This document shows, one piece after another, positions 8,298 through 16,937 of a stretch of 64,000 bases of DNA. Source of the DNA: Lachnospiraceae bacterium (GTDB lineage: Bacteria; Bacillota; Clostridia; Lachnospirales; Lachnospiraceae). A program made the position numbers and the translations under genes. The notes below the pieces were generated by a model. That model saw only the letters and a program-made list of their open reading frames with translations, did no database searches and was not told where the DNA came from. The stretch spans positions 1 to 64,000 of the forward strand of contig CAJTCL010000011.1 in assembly GCA_910575005.1 (NCBI GenBank). Reading direction: 5' to 3'. Positions within the stretch are counted from its first letter, which is position 1, and every line of letters starts with the position of its first letter.

Positions 8298-9647
8298 ATG
8301 GCAAGAATGTTTGGAACAGATGGAGTTAGAGGAGTAGCAGGTACAGAACTTAGTATAGAGCTGGCGATGAAACTTGGTCAAGCAGGTGCTTATGTGCTCA
8401 CCAGAGAAAAGGCACATCAACCCACAATTATTGTGGGTTGTGATACCAGAATTTCAGGAGGAATGCTGGCCAATGCGCTGATGGCAGGGATTTGTTCTGT
8501 GGGAGCGAATGCTGTGTATATGGGAGTGATGCCAACACCAGCAATTGCATATTTAACCAAAAAACATAAGGTAGATGCTGGTGTAGTAATTTCCGCTTCT
8601 CACAATCCGATGGAATTTAATGGAATCAAATTTTTCAATGGCGAGGGATATAAACTATCAGACGAATTGGAAGATGAGATTGAGTCCTTAATCAAAGGAG
8701 GAATGAAAGATGTTCCCATGCCTTTAGGTTCTGGGATTGGAACGATTAGTTACCGTTTTGAGGCACGTGAAGAATATGTTTTCTTTATGAAGAAGACAAT
8801 TCCAGTGGATTTGAGTGGGCTGAAAATTGTGATTGATTGTGCAGAAGGAGCTTCTCATTATACTGCAGTTGAGACTTTGAAGGGATTGGGTGCCAATCTG
8901 GTTGCACTTCACACCAACCCAGATGGAACAAATATCAATGCTAACTGTGGTTCCACCCATATGGACGAACTGCGGGCGCGGGTAGTCTATGAGAAGGCAG
9001 ATGTGGGGCTTGCCTTTGATGGAGATGCAGATCGTATGCTTGCCGTGGATGAGAATGGGGACATTGTAGATGGTGACCAGGTGATGGCAATCATTGGAAA
9101 TGATATGAAGCAGCATGGCAAATTGAAAAAAGATACCATAGTGGGAACTGTTATGAGTAATTTAGGATTTACACTGATGGGAGAGCGCTGCGGGATCCAT
9201 ATTGAACAGACAAAAGTAGGAGATCGCTATGTGTTGGAAAATATGAGAGAAAATGGGTATAATATTGGTGGGGAGCAGTCTGGACATATTATTTTCTTAG
9301 ATGAAAATACCACAGGAGATGGATTGTTAAGTGCCCTGCATCTGCTTGAGGTTATGGTCAATACAGGAAAATCTCTTTCTGATCTTGCCAAGGTTATGGA
9401 AGTACTGCCCCAAGCATTGGTAAATGCCAAAGTACCTAATCATAAGAAGGAACATTTTATGGAATATCCAGAGATCGCGCAGGCAGTCCAGGAGTTGGAG
9501 AATAAGTTTGCAGGAGAAGGCAGAGTTTTAATCCGTCCGTCAGGAACAGAGCCATTGGTTCGAGTGATGATTGAAGGCAAAAATTTAGATGAAATTACAA
9601 AAGACGCCCGCAAGCTGGCTGATTTAATCAGAAAAAATATGCTCTAA
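8298..9647 (+). CDS. glmM: Phosphoglucosamine mutase GlmM
   Basis: It converts glucosamine-6-phosphate to glucosamine-1-phosphate for UDP-GlcNAc synthesis. The start MFGTDGVRG, the phosphoserine loop SASHNPMEFNGIKFF, the metal-binding loop AFDGDADRML and the C-terminal phosphate-binding RPSGTEPLVRVM are all present. The length (449) is standard. It follows cdaR by 32 bases in the canonical order. GlmM is a known interaction partner of CdaA in other Firmicutes, and its product feeds both peptidoglycan and the polymer locus downstream. Confidence 0.97.
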   Translation: MARMFGTDGVRGVAGTELSIELAMKLGQAGAYVLTREKAHQPTIIVGCDTRISGGMLANALMAGICSVGANAVYMGVMPTPAIAYLTKKHKVDAGVVISASHNPMEFNGIKFFNGEGYKLSDELEDEIESLIKGGMKDVPMPLGSGIGTISYRFEAREEYVFFMKKTIPVDLSGLKIVIDCAEGASHYTAVETLKGLGANLVALHTNPDGTNINANCGSTHMDELRARVVYEKADVGLAFDGDADRMLAVDENGDIVDGDQVMAIIGNDMKQHGKLKKDTIVGTVMSNLGFTLMGERCGIHIEQTKVGDRYVLENMRENGYNIGGEQSGHIIFLDENTTGDGLLSALHLLEVMVNTGKSLSDLAKVMEVLPQALVNAKVPNHKKEHFMEYPEIAQAVQELENKFAGEGRVLIRPSGTEPLVRVMIEGKNLDEITKDARKLADLIRKNML

Positions 9648-9675
9648 AGGCGGGAATGTATTGGAGGAACAAAAA

Positions 9676-9939
9676 ATGGTTAGTCAGAAAGTAACGATCA
9701 AAAATCTTACAGGGCTGCATTTACGTCCAGCCAGGATTTTAAGTTATGAGGCAGCGAAGTATAAATCATTGATCACGTTTAATTTTAAAGGCGGGTCATC
9801 CAATGCCAAAAGTTTATTGAGTATTTTGGGCGCTGCAATCAAGTCAGGAGATACAATTGAGTTTGTATGTGAAGGTGAGGATGAAGAGGAGGCGCTCAAA
9901 GCTGTGGTTGCGGCAGTGGAAAGCGGTTTAGGAGAATAG
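9676..9939 (+). CDS. HPr-family phosphocarrier protein
   Basis: This is an 87-residue HPr-like protein. The phosphorylatable histidine sits in GLHLRPA (the usual motif is GLHARPA), and a regulatory serine is present in NAKSLLSILG, so it could serve both PTS phosphotransfer and HPr kinase signalling. The histidine argues against a Crh-type protein. I chose ATG 9676 over TTG 9661 because GGAGG (9663-9667) lies eight bases before it. It sits 28 bases after glmM, with no PTS genes nearby. Confidence 0.9.
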   Translation: MVSQKVTIKNLTGLHLRPARILSYEAAKYKSLITFNFKGGSSNAKSLLSILGAAIKSGDTIEFVCEGEDEEEALKAVVAAVESGLGE

Positions 9940-9946
9940 GACACCG

Positions 9947-10840
9947 ATGGAATCACAAAAGGTGCAGGTTCTGATGTCAACGTATAATGGAGAGCAGTTT
10001 TTACGAGAACAGATAGAAAGTGTTTTAAATCAGACTTGGAAAAACCTTGATATCCTAATACGGGATGATGGCTCTAAGGACCAGACCAGAGAAATCTTAA
10101 AAGATTATAGGGATAAGCATTCAAATATTCATATTTATCTGGAAGAAAATTGTGGTGTTACCAGGAGTTTTTTTGAATTGCTCAAAAAGAGTGATGCAGA
10201 TTTTGTCGCATTTTGTGACCAGGATGATATTTGGATGGAACAAAAGATTGAAAAGGCAGTTGCAAAGCTGAGACAAGAACAAGGACCAGTATTGTATTGT
10301 AGCAATAAAATTTTGGCAGACAGCACAGGGAATCCCATGCATCAACAGGATAGCAGGAGACGTAGGCCAGGTTTTGGAAATGCGGTTGTAGAATGTATCT
10401 GTACAGGATGTACCGCAGTGATGAATCGACAACTGGCCGAGATTATTAAAACAAGACTGCCAGATCGTGCGATCTTGCATGACTGGTGGTCTTATCTGGC
10501 TGCCTGTTATGTAGGTACAGTTATTTTTGACGAGCATGCATATATCAAGTACCGTCAGCATGGACAGAATGTGGTTGGTGCCAGACCAGGATTTTGGGGC
10601 GAAGTACGTTCTAAAGCAGCTTATCTAAGAAAAAATCGTGGCAGATTAAAAGGACAGCTTATGGATTTTGCCGAATTATATCAGGGTGACAGTAGAAAAG
10701 ATGCATTGGTACAGCGGATTCTTGCAGCCCAGTATTTTCCAGGCAGGGTGAAAATTTTGTGGGAGCGAGAGATATTTCGGCAGAGTGTATTGGATGAGAT
10801 TGTCATGCGCATACTGTTTTTAATCAATCGAATGTTATAA
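9947..10840 (+). CDS. Family 2 glycosyltransferase (rhamnosyltransferase-like)
   Basis: This is a cytoplasmic GT-A transferase of 297 residues and the first gene of the polymer locus. It has the N-terminal VQVLMSTYNGEQFLREQI, RDDGSKDQT, and the acidic metal-binding motif FCDQDDIW. It resembles rhamnosyltransferases of streptococcal rhamnose polysaccharides and is closely similar to the minus-strand gene at 23360. The rmlD gene follows 15 bases later, which supports dTDP-rhamnose as donor, but acceptor and linkage are unknown. Confidence 0.85.
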   Translation: MESQKVQVLMSTYNGEQFLREQIESVLNQTWKNLDILIRDDGSKDQTREILKDYRDKHSNIHIYLEENCGVTRSFFELLKKSDADFVAFCDQDDIWMEQKIEKAVAKLRQEQGPVLYCSNKILADSTGNPMHQQDSRRRRPGFGNAVVECICTGCTAVMNRQLAEIIKTRLPDRAILHDWWSYLAACYVGTVIFDEHAYIKYRQHGQNVVGARPGFWGEVRSKAAYLRKNRGRLKGQLMDFAELYQGDSRKDALVQRILAAQYFPGRVKILWEREIFRQSVLDEIVMRILFLINRML

Positions 10841-10855
10841 CAGGAGGAGAATGAA

Positions 10856-11728
10856 ATGAAAAAAATCTTGGTGACAGGCTGCAATGGACAGCTTGGAAAG
10901 GCCATTAATCAGGAATATACAAAAGATGAAGTTGAATTTATCAATACAGATGTACAGGCAAGCGATGGTGTGAGGGCGCTTGATATCACCAATGTAGATC
11001 AGGTGTTGGCACTGGTGCAGCAGACCAAGCCAGATGTAATTATCAATTGTGCAGCTCACACAGCAGTTGATTTGTGTGAACAGCAATGGGATAGTGCATA
11101 TAAGATCAATGCAATTGGACCGAGGAATTTAAGCATTGCCGCTTCTGATATAGATGCGAAACTCATTCATGTATCAACAGATTATGTTTTTGATGGAAAT
11201 GGAACAAGGCCTTATACAGAATTTGACGCTCCCGGACCAAACAGTGCTTATGGTAAGACAAAGTTAGAGGGAGAACATTTTGTTGAGGCATTTGCACAGA
11301 AATATTTTATTTTGCGGACGGCATGGCTCTATGGAGATGGAAAGAATTTTGTGAAAACTATGCTGCGATTATCTGAAAGCCATGATAAGGTTACGGTGGT
11401 AGACGACCAGGTTGGCAATCCAACCAGTGCGACAGAGCTGGCAAGGATGATACATTTTTTGGAACCTACAGAAAATTATGGACTGTTTCATGCCACTTGT
11501 GAGGGAAGCTGCAGTTGGGCAGATCTTGCTGAGGAAACATTTCGGCTGGCAGGAAAAGATACTGTGGTAGAGCGAGTTTCGACAGAAGAATATTGTCGGC
11601 GCAATCCAAATCAGGCCCCCAGACCAGCTTATTCCATTCTCGAAAATTATATGCTTCGTTTGACTAGTGATTTTCGGATGGCAGACTGGAAGGATGCCCT
11701 CAAAGAATATATGGATACACTGCACTAA
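10856..11728 (+). CDS. rfbD: dTDP-4-dehydrorhamnose reductase
   Basis: It performs the last step of dTDP-L-rhamnose synthesis. It is a short-chain dehydrogenase/reductase with the nucleotide loop VTGCNGQLGKAI, the STDYVFDG segment with the catalytic Thr, and YGKTKLEGE with the active Tyr and Lys. The length of 290 is normal. AGGAGG precedes the start. It is paired with rfbB, while rfbA and rfbC lie some 18 kb downstream, so the four-gene pathway is split into two blocks. Confidence 0.95.
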   Translation: MKKILVTGCNGQLGKAINQEYTKDEVEFINTDVQASDGVRALDITNVDQVLALVQQTKPDVIINCAAHTAVDLCEQQWDSAYKINAIGPRNLSIAASDIDAKLIHVSTDYVFDGNGTRPYTEFDAPGPNSAYGKTKLEGEHFVEAFAQKYFILRTAWLYGDGKNFVKTMLRLSESHDKVTVVDDQVGNPTSATELARMIHFLEPTENYGLFHATCEGSCSWADLAEETFRLAGKDTVVERVSTEEYCRRNPNQAPRPAYSILENYMLRLTSDFRMADWKDALKEYMDTLH

Positions 11729-11787
11729 CACGAAAAACAGAGTAACAGAAAAATATGATACAAACTTGAGAAAAAGGAGAATAAACC

Positions 11788-12870
11788 ATGAGAACTTATT
11801 TGGTAACAGGTGGAGCAGGCTTTATTGGTTCCAATTATATTCAGTATATGTTCCGCAAATATGAAGATCAGATTCGTATTATCAATGTGGACAAGCTCAC
11901 ATATGCTGGCAATCTTGAGAATTTAAAGGATGTGGAAGAACGGGATAATTATACATTTGTCAAGGCGGATATCTGCGATAAAGAGAGTATTCGCAAGATC
12001 TTTGCTGAGAATGATATTGACAGGGTGGTACATTTTGCGGCAGAAAGCCATGTAGACCGCAGCATACGGACACCAGAAGTATTTGTGCAGACAAATGTTT
12101 TGGGTACTGCAGTGATGTTAAACTGTGCCAAGGAAGCCTGGGAACAAGAAGATGGAACTTTTAAAGAGGGCAAGAAATTTTTGCATGTGTCCACAGATGA
12201 AGTCTATGGTTCTTTGGAGGAGGATGGCGGCTATTTTTATGAGACTACAGCATACGATCCACACAGTCCATATTCTGCAAGTAAGGCAAGTTCTGATTTT
12301 CTGGTAAAGGCATATATTGACACTTATCATTTTCCGGCAAATATTACCAATTGTTCTAATAATTATGGGCCTTATCAATTTCCAGAAAAACTGATTCCAT
12401 TGATTATCAATAATGCATTGCAAGGCAAGAAGCTTCCAGTATATGGTGATGGCAAAAATGTGAGAGACTGGCTGTATGTGGATGATCATGCCAAAGGTAT
12501 TGATATGGTACAGGAAAAGGGCAAACTGGGTGAGACATATAATATCGGCGGCCATAATGAAAAGCAGAATATTGAGATTATCAATACGATTCTAGAGACC
12601 TTATTAGAGATGCTGCCAGAAGAAGATCCCAGAAGAAAGCTGGTCAGCAAGGATTTAATCACTTATGTGGAAGATCGCAAGGGCCATGACAGAAGATATG
12701 CCATTGCTCCAGATAAGATCAAAGCAGAGATTGGCTGGGAACCGGAAACTATGTTTAAAGAAGGAATCCGTAAGACCATCGCCTGGTATTTTGAGCATCA
12801 GGATTGGATGGAAAATGTCACCAGTGGTGATTATCAAAAGTATTACCAAGAGATGTATCAGGATAAATAG
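11788..12870 (+). CDS. rfbB: dTDP-glucose 4,6-dehydratase
   Basis: It performs the second step of dTDP-L-rhamnose synthesis. It is an extended SDR with the Rossmann loop VTGGAGFIGSNYI, STDEVYG, the catalytic YSASKASSD (YxxxK) and NNYGPYQFPEKLIP, all typical of RmlB. It has 360 residues. AAAGGAG precedes ATG 11788. It directly follows rfbD. Confidence 0.97.
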   Translation: MRTYLVTGGAGFIGSNYIQYMFRKYEDQIRIINVDKLTYAGNLENLKDVEERDNYTFVKADICDKESIRKIFAENDIDRVVHFAAESHVDRSIRTPEVFVQTNVLGTAVMLNCAKEAWEQEDGTFKEGKKFLHVSTDEVYGSLEEDGGYFYETTAYDPHSPYSASKASSDFLVKAYIDTYHFPANITNCSNNYGPYQFPEKLIPLIINNALQGKKLPVYGDGKNVRDWLYVDDHAKGIDMVQEKGKLGETYNIGGHNEKQNIEIINTILETLLEMLPEEDPRRKLVSKDLITYVEDRKGHDRRYAIAPDKIKAEIGWEPETMFKEGIRKTIAWYFEHQDWMENVTSGDYQKYYQEMYQDK

Positions 12871-12880
12871 GAAGGATATT

Positions 12881-13684
12881 ATGGAATTTGGACCGAAAGA
12901 TCACACATTTGCAATTTGTGCTTATAAGGAAAGTCCGTTTTTGCGGGAGTGTATTGAATCATTGAAGCATCAGACTATGCCTACTACCATTATTATGGCA
13001 ACTGCTACAGAAAATGATTATATTCGGAATCTGGCACAGGAGTACCAGATTCCGCTCTATGTCAATCATGGACCTTGTGGAATTGCTGATGATTGGAATT
13101 TTGCTTATCATCACAGTATGACACGTTTGGTAACTTTGGCACATCAGGATGATAGATATCATCCACAATATGTGGAAAAGATGTTATCTGATCTTAAACA
13201 AGCAAAGCATCCGTTAATATATTTTACAGATTATAATGAGTTGAGAAATGGAGAGAATGTATCTACCAATCAACTGTTAAGGATCAAGCGCCTGATGCTG
13301 CTACCATTGCGGCTGAAAGGTCTGCATGGAAGTCGTTTCGTGCGCCGGCGGATTTTGTCTTTGGGAAATCCAATTTCCTGTCCTTCTGTGACCTACATAA
13401 AGGAACATTTGCCGGCCACGATATTTATACCAGGATTTAAGAGTAATATTGACTGGCAGGCATGGGAGTTATTGTCCAAGCTTAAGGGGGATTTTGTCTA
13501 TCAGAAACGGCCATTAACTTGGCATAGAATTCATATAGAATCGGAGACTTCGGTCAGTATCAATAATGGGAACCTGCGAGCCAAAGAGGATTATGAAATG
13601 TTTTTGAAATTTTGGCCAAAGTGGATGGCACGGTTTCTAATGAAGTTTTACATCAAAGGAGAAGACTCCAACACGATGGAATAA
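12881..13684 (+). CDS. Family 2 glycosyltransferase
   Basis: This is a 267-residue GT-A protein. The open frame extends upstream into rfbB, but GAAGGA precedes ATG 12881, giving MEFGPKDHTFAICAYKESPF, and the upstream part is an out-of-frame shadow of rfbB. Family features are FAICAYKESPFLRECIESL at the N-terminus and the acidic LAHQDDRYHP in place of a classic DxD. It may act on rhamnose or another dTDP/UDP sugar. No finer call is possible. Confidence 0.75.
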   Translation: MEFGPKDHTFAICAYKESPFLRECIESLKHQTMPTTIIMATATENDYIRNLAQEYQIPLYVNHGPCGIADDWNFAYHHSMTRLVTLAHQDDRYHPQYVEKMLSDLKQAKHPLIYFTDYNELRNGENVSTNQLLRIKRLMLLPLRLKGLHGSRFVRRRILSLGNPISCPSVTYIKEHLPATIFIPGFKSNIDWQAWELLSKLKGDFVYQKRPLTWHRIHIESETSVSINNGNLRAKEDYEMFLKFWPKWMARFLMKFYIKGEDSNTME

Positions 13685-13700
13685 ATAAAGGAGAAGCAGA

Positions 13701-14855
13701 ATGAATGAACAGTATGAACTTACAATACTGATGCCCTGTCTCAACGAGGCGGAGACGTTGGCGGTCTGTATAGGCAAGGCGAAAACCTTTCTGGAACAGA
13801 GCGGTGTCTGTGGGGAAATTGTGATTGCAGATAATGGCAGTACTGATGGTTCCCAGCAGATTGCCAGAAAGAATGGGGCACGGGTGGTAAATGTACCAGA
13901 AAAAGGCTATGGTGCGGCGTTAATTGGAGGTTGTAATGATGCGCTCGGAAAATATGTCATTATGGGAGATGCAGATGACAGTTACGATTTTTTGCATTTG
14001 ATGCCTTTTGTGGAGAAGTTGCGGGAAGGCTATGACCTGGTGATGGGAAATCGTTTTCAGGGTGGTATTGAACCAGGAGCTATGCCGCCGCTTCATCGCT
14101 ATCTGGGAAATCCAGTGCTCTCTTTTATTGCACGGTTGTTTTTTCCATGTAAGATCGGGGATTATCACTGTGGCCTGCGAGGTTATAATCGTGAGGCAAT
14201 TCTGGGACTTGGCCTGGTAACTACGGGGATGGAATATGCCAGTGAGATGGTGGTGAAGGCGACCTTAAATCATTTAAAGATTGCAGAAGTGCCTACGACA
14301 CTGAAGAAAGATGGGCGTTCCCGTGCCCCGCATTTGCGAAGCTGGTCCGATGGATGGCGTCATTTGAAATTTCTGCTGATGCACAGTCCCAATTGGCTGT
14401 TTATGTATCCAGGATTGATTTTGTTTATGGTAGGACTTCTGTTGACTGTGGTGTTGAGTTTTGGAAATATTCAAATTGGTTCTGTGGGCCTTGGTGTACA
14501 TACTTTAATGTATGCAGCAGCAGGAATGATGGTCGGAGTAAATCTGGTTATGTTTTCCTTGTTTGTACGTTCCTATGCCAAGGTAACAGGTTTCATTCCC
14601 ACGGAGAGTAAATTAGACAGATGGCTGGAGGAGACAACCACAGAAAAAGGTGTGATTGTCGGTCTTCTGTTGTTTCTGGCGGGTGTGGCTGTGACGATAG
14701 CAGCTTTCTGTATTTGGGGTAATACAGGATTTGGCGGCTTATCACCAGATGTAATGATGCGAATTACGATCCCTGCAATGCTCTTGATTGTGGTGGGAAT
14801 TGAGATTATTTTTGCGAGCTTCTTCATCGGGATTCTGCACATTAAACATAAGTAG
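13701..14855 (+). CDS. Polyprenyl-phosphate glycosyltransferase (GtrB/DPM1-like)
   Basis: The N-terminal 230 residues are a GT2 domain of the dolichol-phosphate-mannose synthase type (LMPCLNEAETL, IADNGSTDGSQQIA, IMGDADDSYDF). The C-terminal 150 residues contain four transmembrane helices. Such enzymes charge undecaprenyl phosphate with one sugar, which a GT-C enzyme then uses outside the membrane. The next gene is a GT-C-like membrane protein, so the two probably form a side-branch glycosylation pair. This pairing is inferred from position and fold. Confidence 0.8.
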   Translation: MNEQYELTILMPCLNEAETLAVCIGKAKTFLEQSGVCGEIVIADNGSTDGSQQIARKNGARVVNVPEKGYGAALIGGCNDALGKYVIMGDADDSYDFLHLMPFVEKLREGYDLVMGNRFQGGIEPGAMPPLHRYLGNPVLSFIARLFFPCKIGDYHCGLRGYNREAILGLGLVTTGMEYASEMVVKATLNHLKIAEVPTTLKKDGRSRAPHLRSWSDGWRHLKFLLMHSPNWLFMYPGLILFMVGLLLTVVLSFGNIQIGSVGLGVHTLMYAAAGMMVGVNLVMFSLFVRSYAKVTGFIPTESKLDRWLEETTTEKGVIVGLLLFLAGVAVTIAAFCIWGNTGFGGLSPDVMMRITIPAMLLIVVGIEIIFASFFIGILHIKHK

Positions 14856-14871
14856 AGAGGAGTCTGTGCAA

Positions 14872-16893
14872 ATGAGCAAAAAGCAAAGGATAAAGAGGAT
14901 AAACTGGTTTGGGGCAGTTTTAGCTGCCTTGTCGTTGGGAAAGCTTTTGCTGATACAGGGGCTTGTGATCTGCCCTTTGGTGACAGCAGCATGTGATGAT
15001 GCATTGATGGAGAATTGGGCCATTGATATTGCGAGTGGAAATTGGACAGGTCCATTTTCCTGTTATATTTTTACCAAAGAAATAGGTTTTTCCGTTTATC
15101 TTGCAGTGATCAATCGTCTGCATCTGCCTTATTTTTTTGCAACAAATCTGTTGTATATTGTGGCAGGGCTTGTGATGTTGTATGCGGTCAGTCATGTGGT
15201 TCAGAAAAAATGGATCTTGTGTATCATCTATGCAGTTACGTTATTTCACCCAATTATGACAGCGGTTCAGAGCGGGCAAAGAGTATACCGCAATGCATTT
15301 GCGGCGGCATTAACACTGTTAATTTTTGCATGTCTGTTGAATCTATATTTTGAGATAGCAGAGGAATCTTTTTTCAGAAATTGTGCCTGGTCAGCGCTGG
15401 CAGCCTGCAGTTTGGGTTATCTGTGGGAGACGAAGAGTGATACCATTTGGCTGATGCCATTTACATTGACAGTTTTGCTGGTTGCGGCTGTCATTGTGAT
15501 TAAAAAAAAGAAAATTCTCAAATCAGTTCCCAGATTATGTTTGCTTCTAATACCTGTTTTGGGTATTCAACTTTTTTCCTTTATGGTAAATTCGATAAAT
15601 GTAAAGTATTATGGAGCATCAGGAATAGCATATTATGGTCCAGCAATGTCTGTTCTTACTGGGATTGATGCAGAGGATGCCGCAGAAAATATCAGTCTTT
15701 CCTGGAACACGTTTCAAGAACTATGTCAATATTCTCCGACACTGGCAACCACCGCACAAAAGGTGGAGCGTGTAATGGAAAAATATGATGACTATGATAC
15801 CCATCCTGGAGATGGATATGTGGAGGATGGCTGGATTGGCTGGGCATTGGTTCGGGCTTTTCAAAGATCAGGATATTATACAGACTGTCAGACAGCGAAT
15901 ACATTTTATCAGAAGGTCTATGAAGAATTAAAAACGGCGGTGGATGAAGGCAAAATAAAGCTGAAACAGAAATCATTTCTCGATTCTTATCATTTGGCAA
16001 CTGCAAAAGAACGCAAAGAATTATTTGCCACGATTGGCCAGATCTGGAATTATGTGGCCAGTCATCAGCAGATGTTTTCAGATACCTGTGAGGTGACAGA
16101 GGAGAGTATGATCGGCAGCCAGGGATTTGAGATTCTTACTCGTGAGCGGGCTTATTATGCCGATATGGAAACAGATTATTATTGTGTAGGCTGGATTTTA
16201 TATCCGCAGTATGATTTGAATCATTTGAAGGTTTATGTGGAAGATGCACAGGGAAAACAGCTTGAAAAGATAGAGTTTAAGAAGAGTTGGGACGTAAGAG
16301 CCAAGCATAACAAGACGAAAGGAGCCGAGAAATGCCGCTTTAAAGTGAAATGGAATTATCGTAGTCAGGAAGAAAACCCCAATTTTTATGTTGCGGCCTA
16401 TGATGGTACAAAGCAGGTTGCCAGGAATCAGATTGGCAGAGAGGGGTTTGAGGATATGGAGGATGACATATGTGTGGGCAGTGTGGATGGATATTTCTCA
16501 AAACAAGGGCTGCAGAGTAATCATAAGGCTGCACAATGGGCAGTAAAAAGATGTAATTTTATATATTATATCTATCATGGTATGGGTTATCTCTTGGCAT
16601 GGTCAGGTGTGATTGCCTATGTCGTATTTACTATATTTGCAGTTAGTCAATGGAGACTCAGAGAATTTGAAACAGTAAATGTTTGGCTGGTGATCACTGG
16701 GATTGGACTAAGTTTGCTAGTTCTATTTGCAGGTGTGGCGGTCACACATTTGGAGAGCTGTCCAGCGATCAGTTATATGTATCTCAGTGCGGCATATCCG
16801 TTGTTTAATCTGGCTGCATTGCTGTCTCTTGTAAAATGTATGGAATGTATCGTTCCGAGATTTTTCCGTTTGGCAGGGAGATTTCGGCATTAG
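14872..16893 (+). CDS. Polytopic GT-C-like membrane protein
   Basis: This is a 673-residue protein with about ten transmembrane helices in its first and last thirds and a large extracytoplasmic region between (about residues 250-550). An Asp-Asp pair (D42 D43, in ACDDALMENW) lies just after the first helix, where lipid-linked GT-C glycosyltransferases keep catalytic acids. I chose ATG 14872 because GAGGAG precedes it; a longer frame overlaps the previous gene. It probably uses the polyprenyl-linked sugar made by the preceding gene, but this is an inference, and I do not recognise a named family. Confidence 0.65.
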   Translation: MSKKQRIKRINWFGAVLAALSLGKLLLIQGLVICPLVTAACDDALMENWAIDIASGNWTGPFSCYIFTKEIGFSVYLAVINRLHLPYFFATNLLYIVAGLVMLYAVSHVVQKKWILCIIYAVTLFHPIMTAVQSGQRVYRNAFAAALTLLIFACLLNLYFEIAEESFFRNCAWSALAACSLGYLWETKSDTIWLMPFTLTVLLVAAVIVIKKKKILKSVPRLCLLLIPVLGIQLFSFMVNSINVKYYGASGIAYYGPAMSVLTGIDAEDAAENISLSWNTFQELCQYSPTLATTAQKVERVMEKYDDYDTHPGDGYVEDGWIGWALVRAFQRSGYYTDCQTANTFYQKVYEELKTAVDEGKIKLKQKSFLDSYHLATAKERKELFATIGQIWNYVASHQQMFSDTCEVTEESMIGSQGFEILTRERAYYADMETDYYCVGWILYPQYDLNHLKVYVEDAQGKQLEKIEFKKSWDVRAKHNKTKGAEKCRFKVKWNYRSQEENPNFYVAAYDGTKQVARNQIGREGFEDMEDDICVGSVDGYFSKQGLQSNHKAAQWAVKRCNFIYYIYHGMGYLLAWSGVIAYVVFTIFAVSQWRLREFETVNVWLVITGIGLSLLVLFAGVAVTHLESCPAISYMYLSAAYPLFNLAALLSLVKCMECIVPRFFRLAGRFRH

Positions 16894-16922
16894 AGTGTGT
16901 CTTGGGCGTGTTTTAACACACT
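16894..16922 (+). other. Small inverted repeat between two polymer genes
   Basis: AGTGTGT (16894-16900) is the perfect complement of ACACACT (16916-16922), with a 15-base loop, directly after the stop codon and before the GGAGG of the next gene. There is no T-run, so it is not a clear terminator. It may stabilise or punctuate the mRNA. Confidence 0.25.
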
Positions 16923-16937
16923 GGGAAGGAGGAGCGG

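Noticed and set aside
9676-9939. Crh-type HPr paralogue with only a regulatory role
   Set aside because: The phosphorylatable His is present in GLHLRPA; Crh proteins lack it.
12665-12880. N-terminal extension of the GT2 protein that starts at 12881
   Set aside because: It overlaps rfbB in another frame, has no ribosome binding site, and the GT2 fold begins only after ATG 12881.
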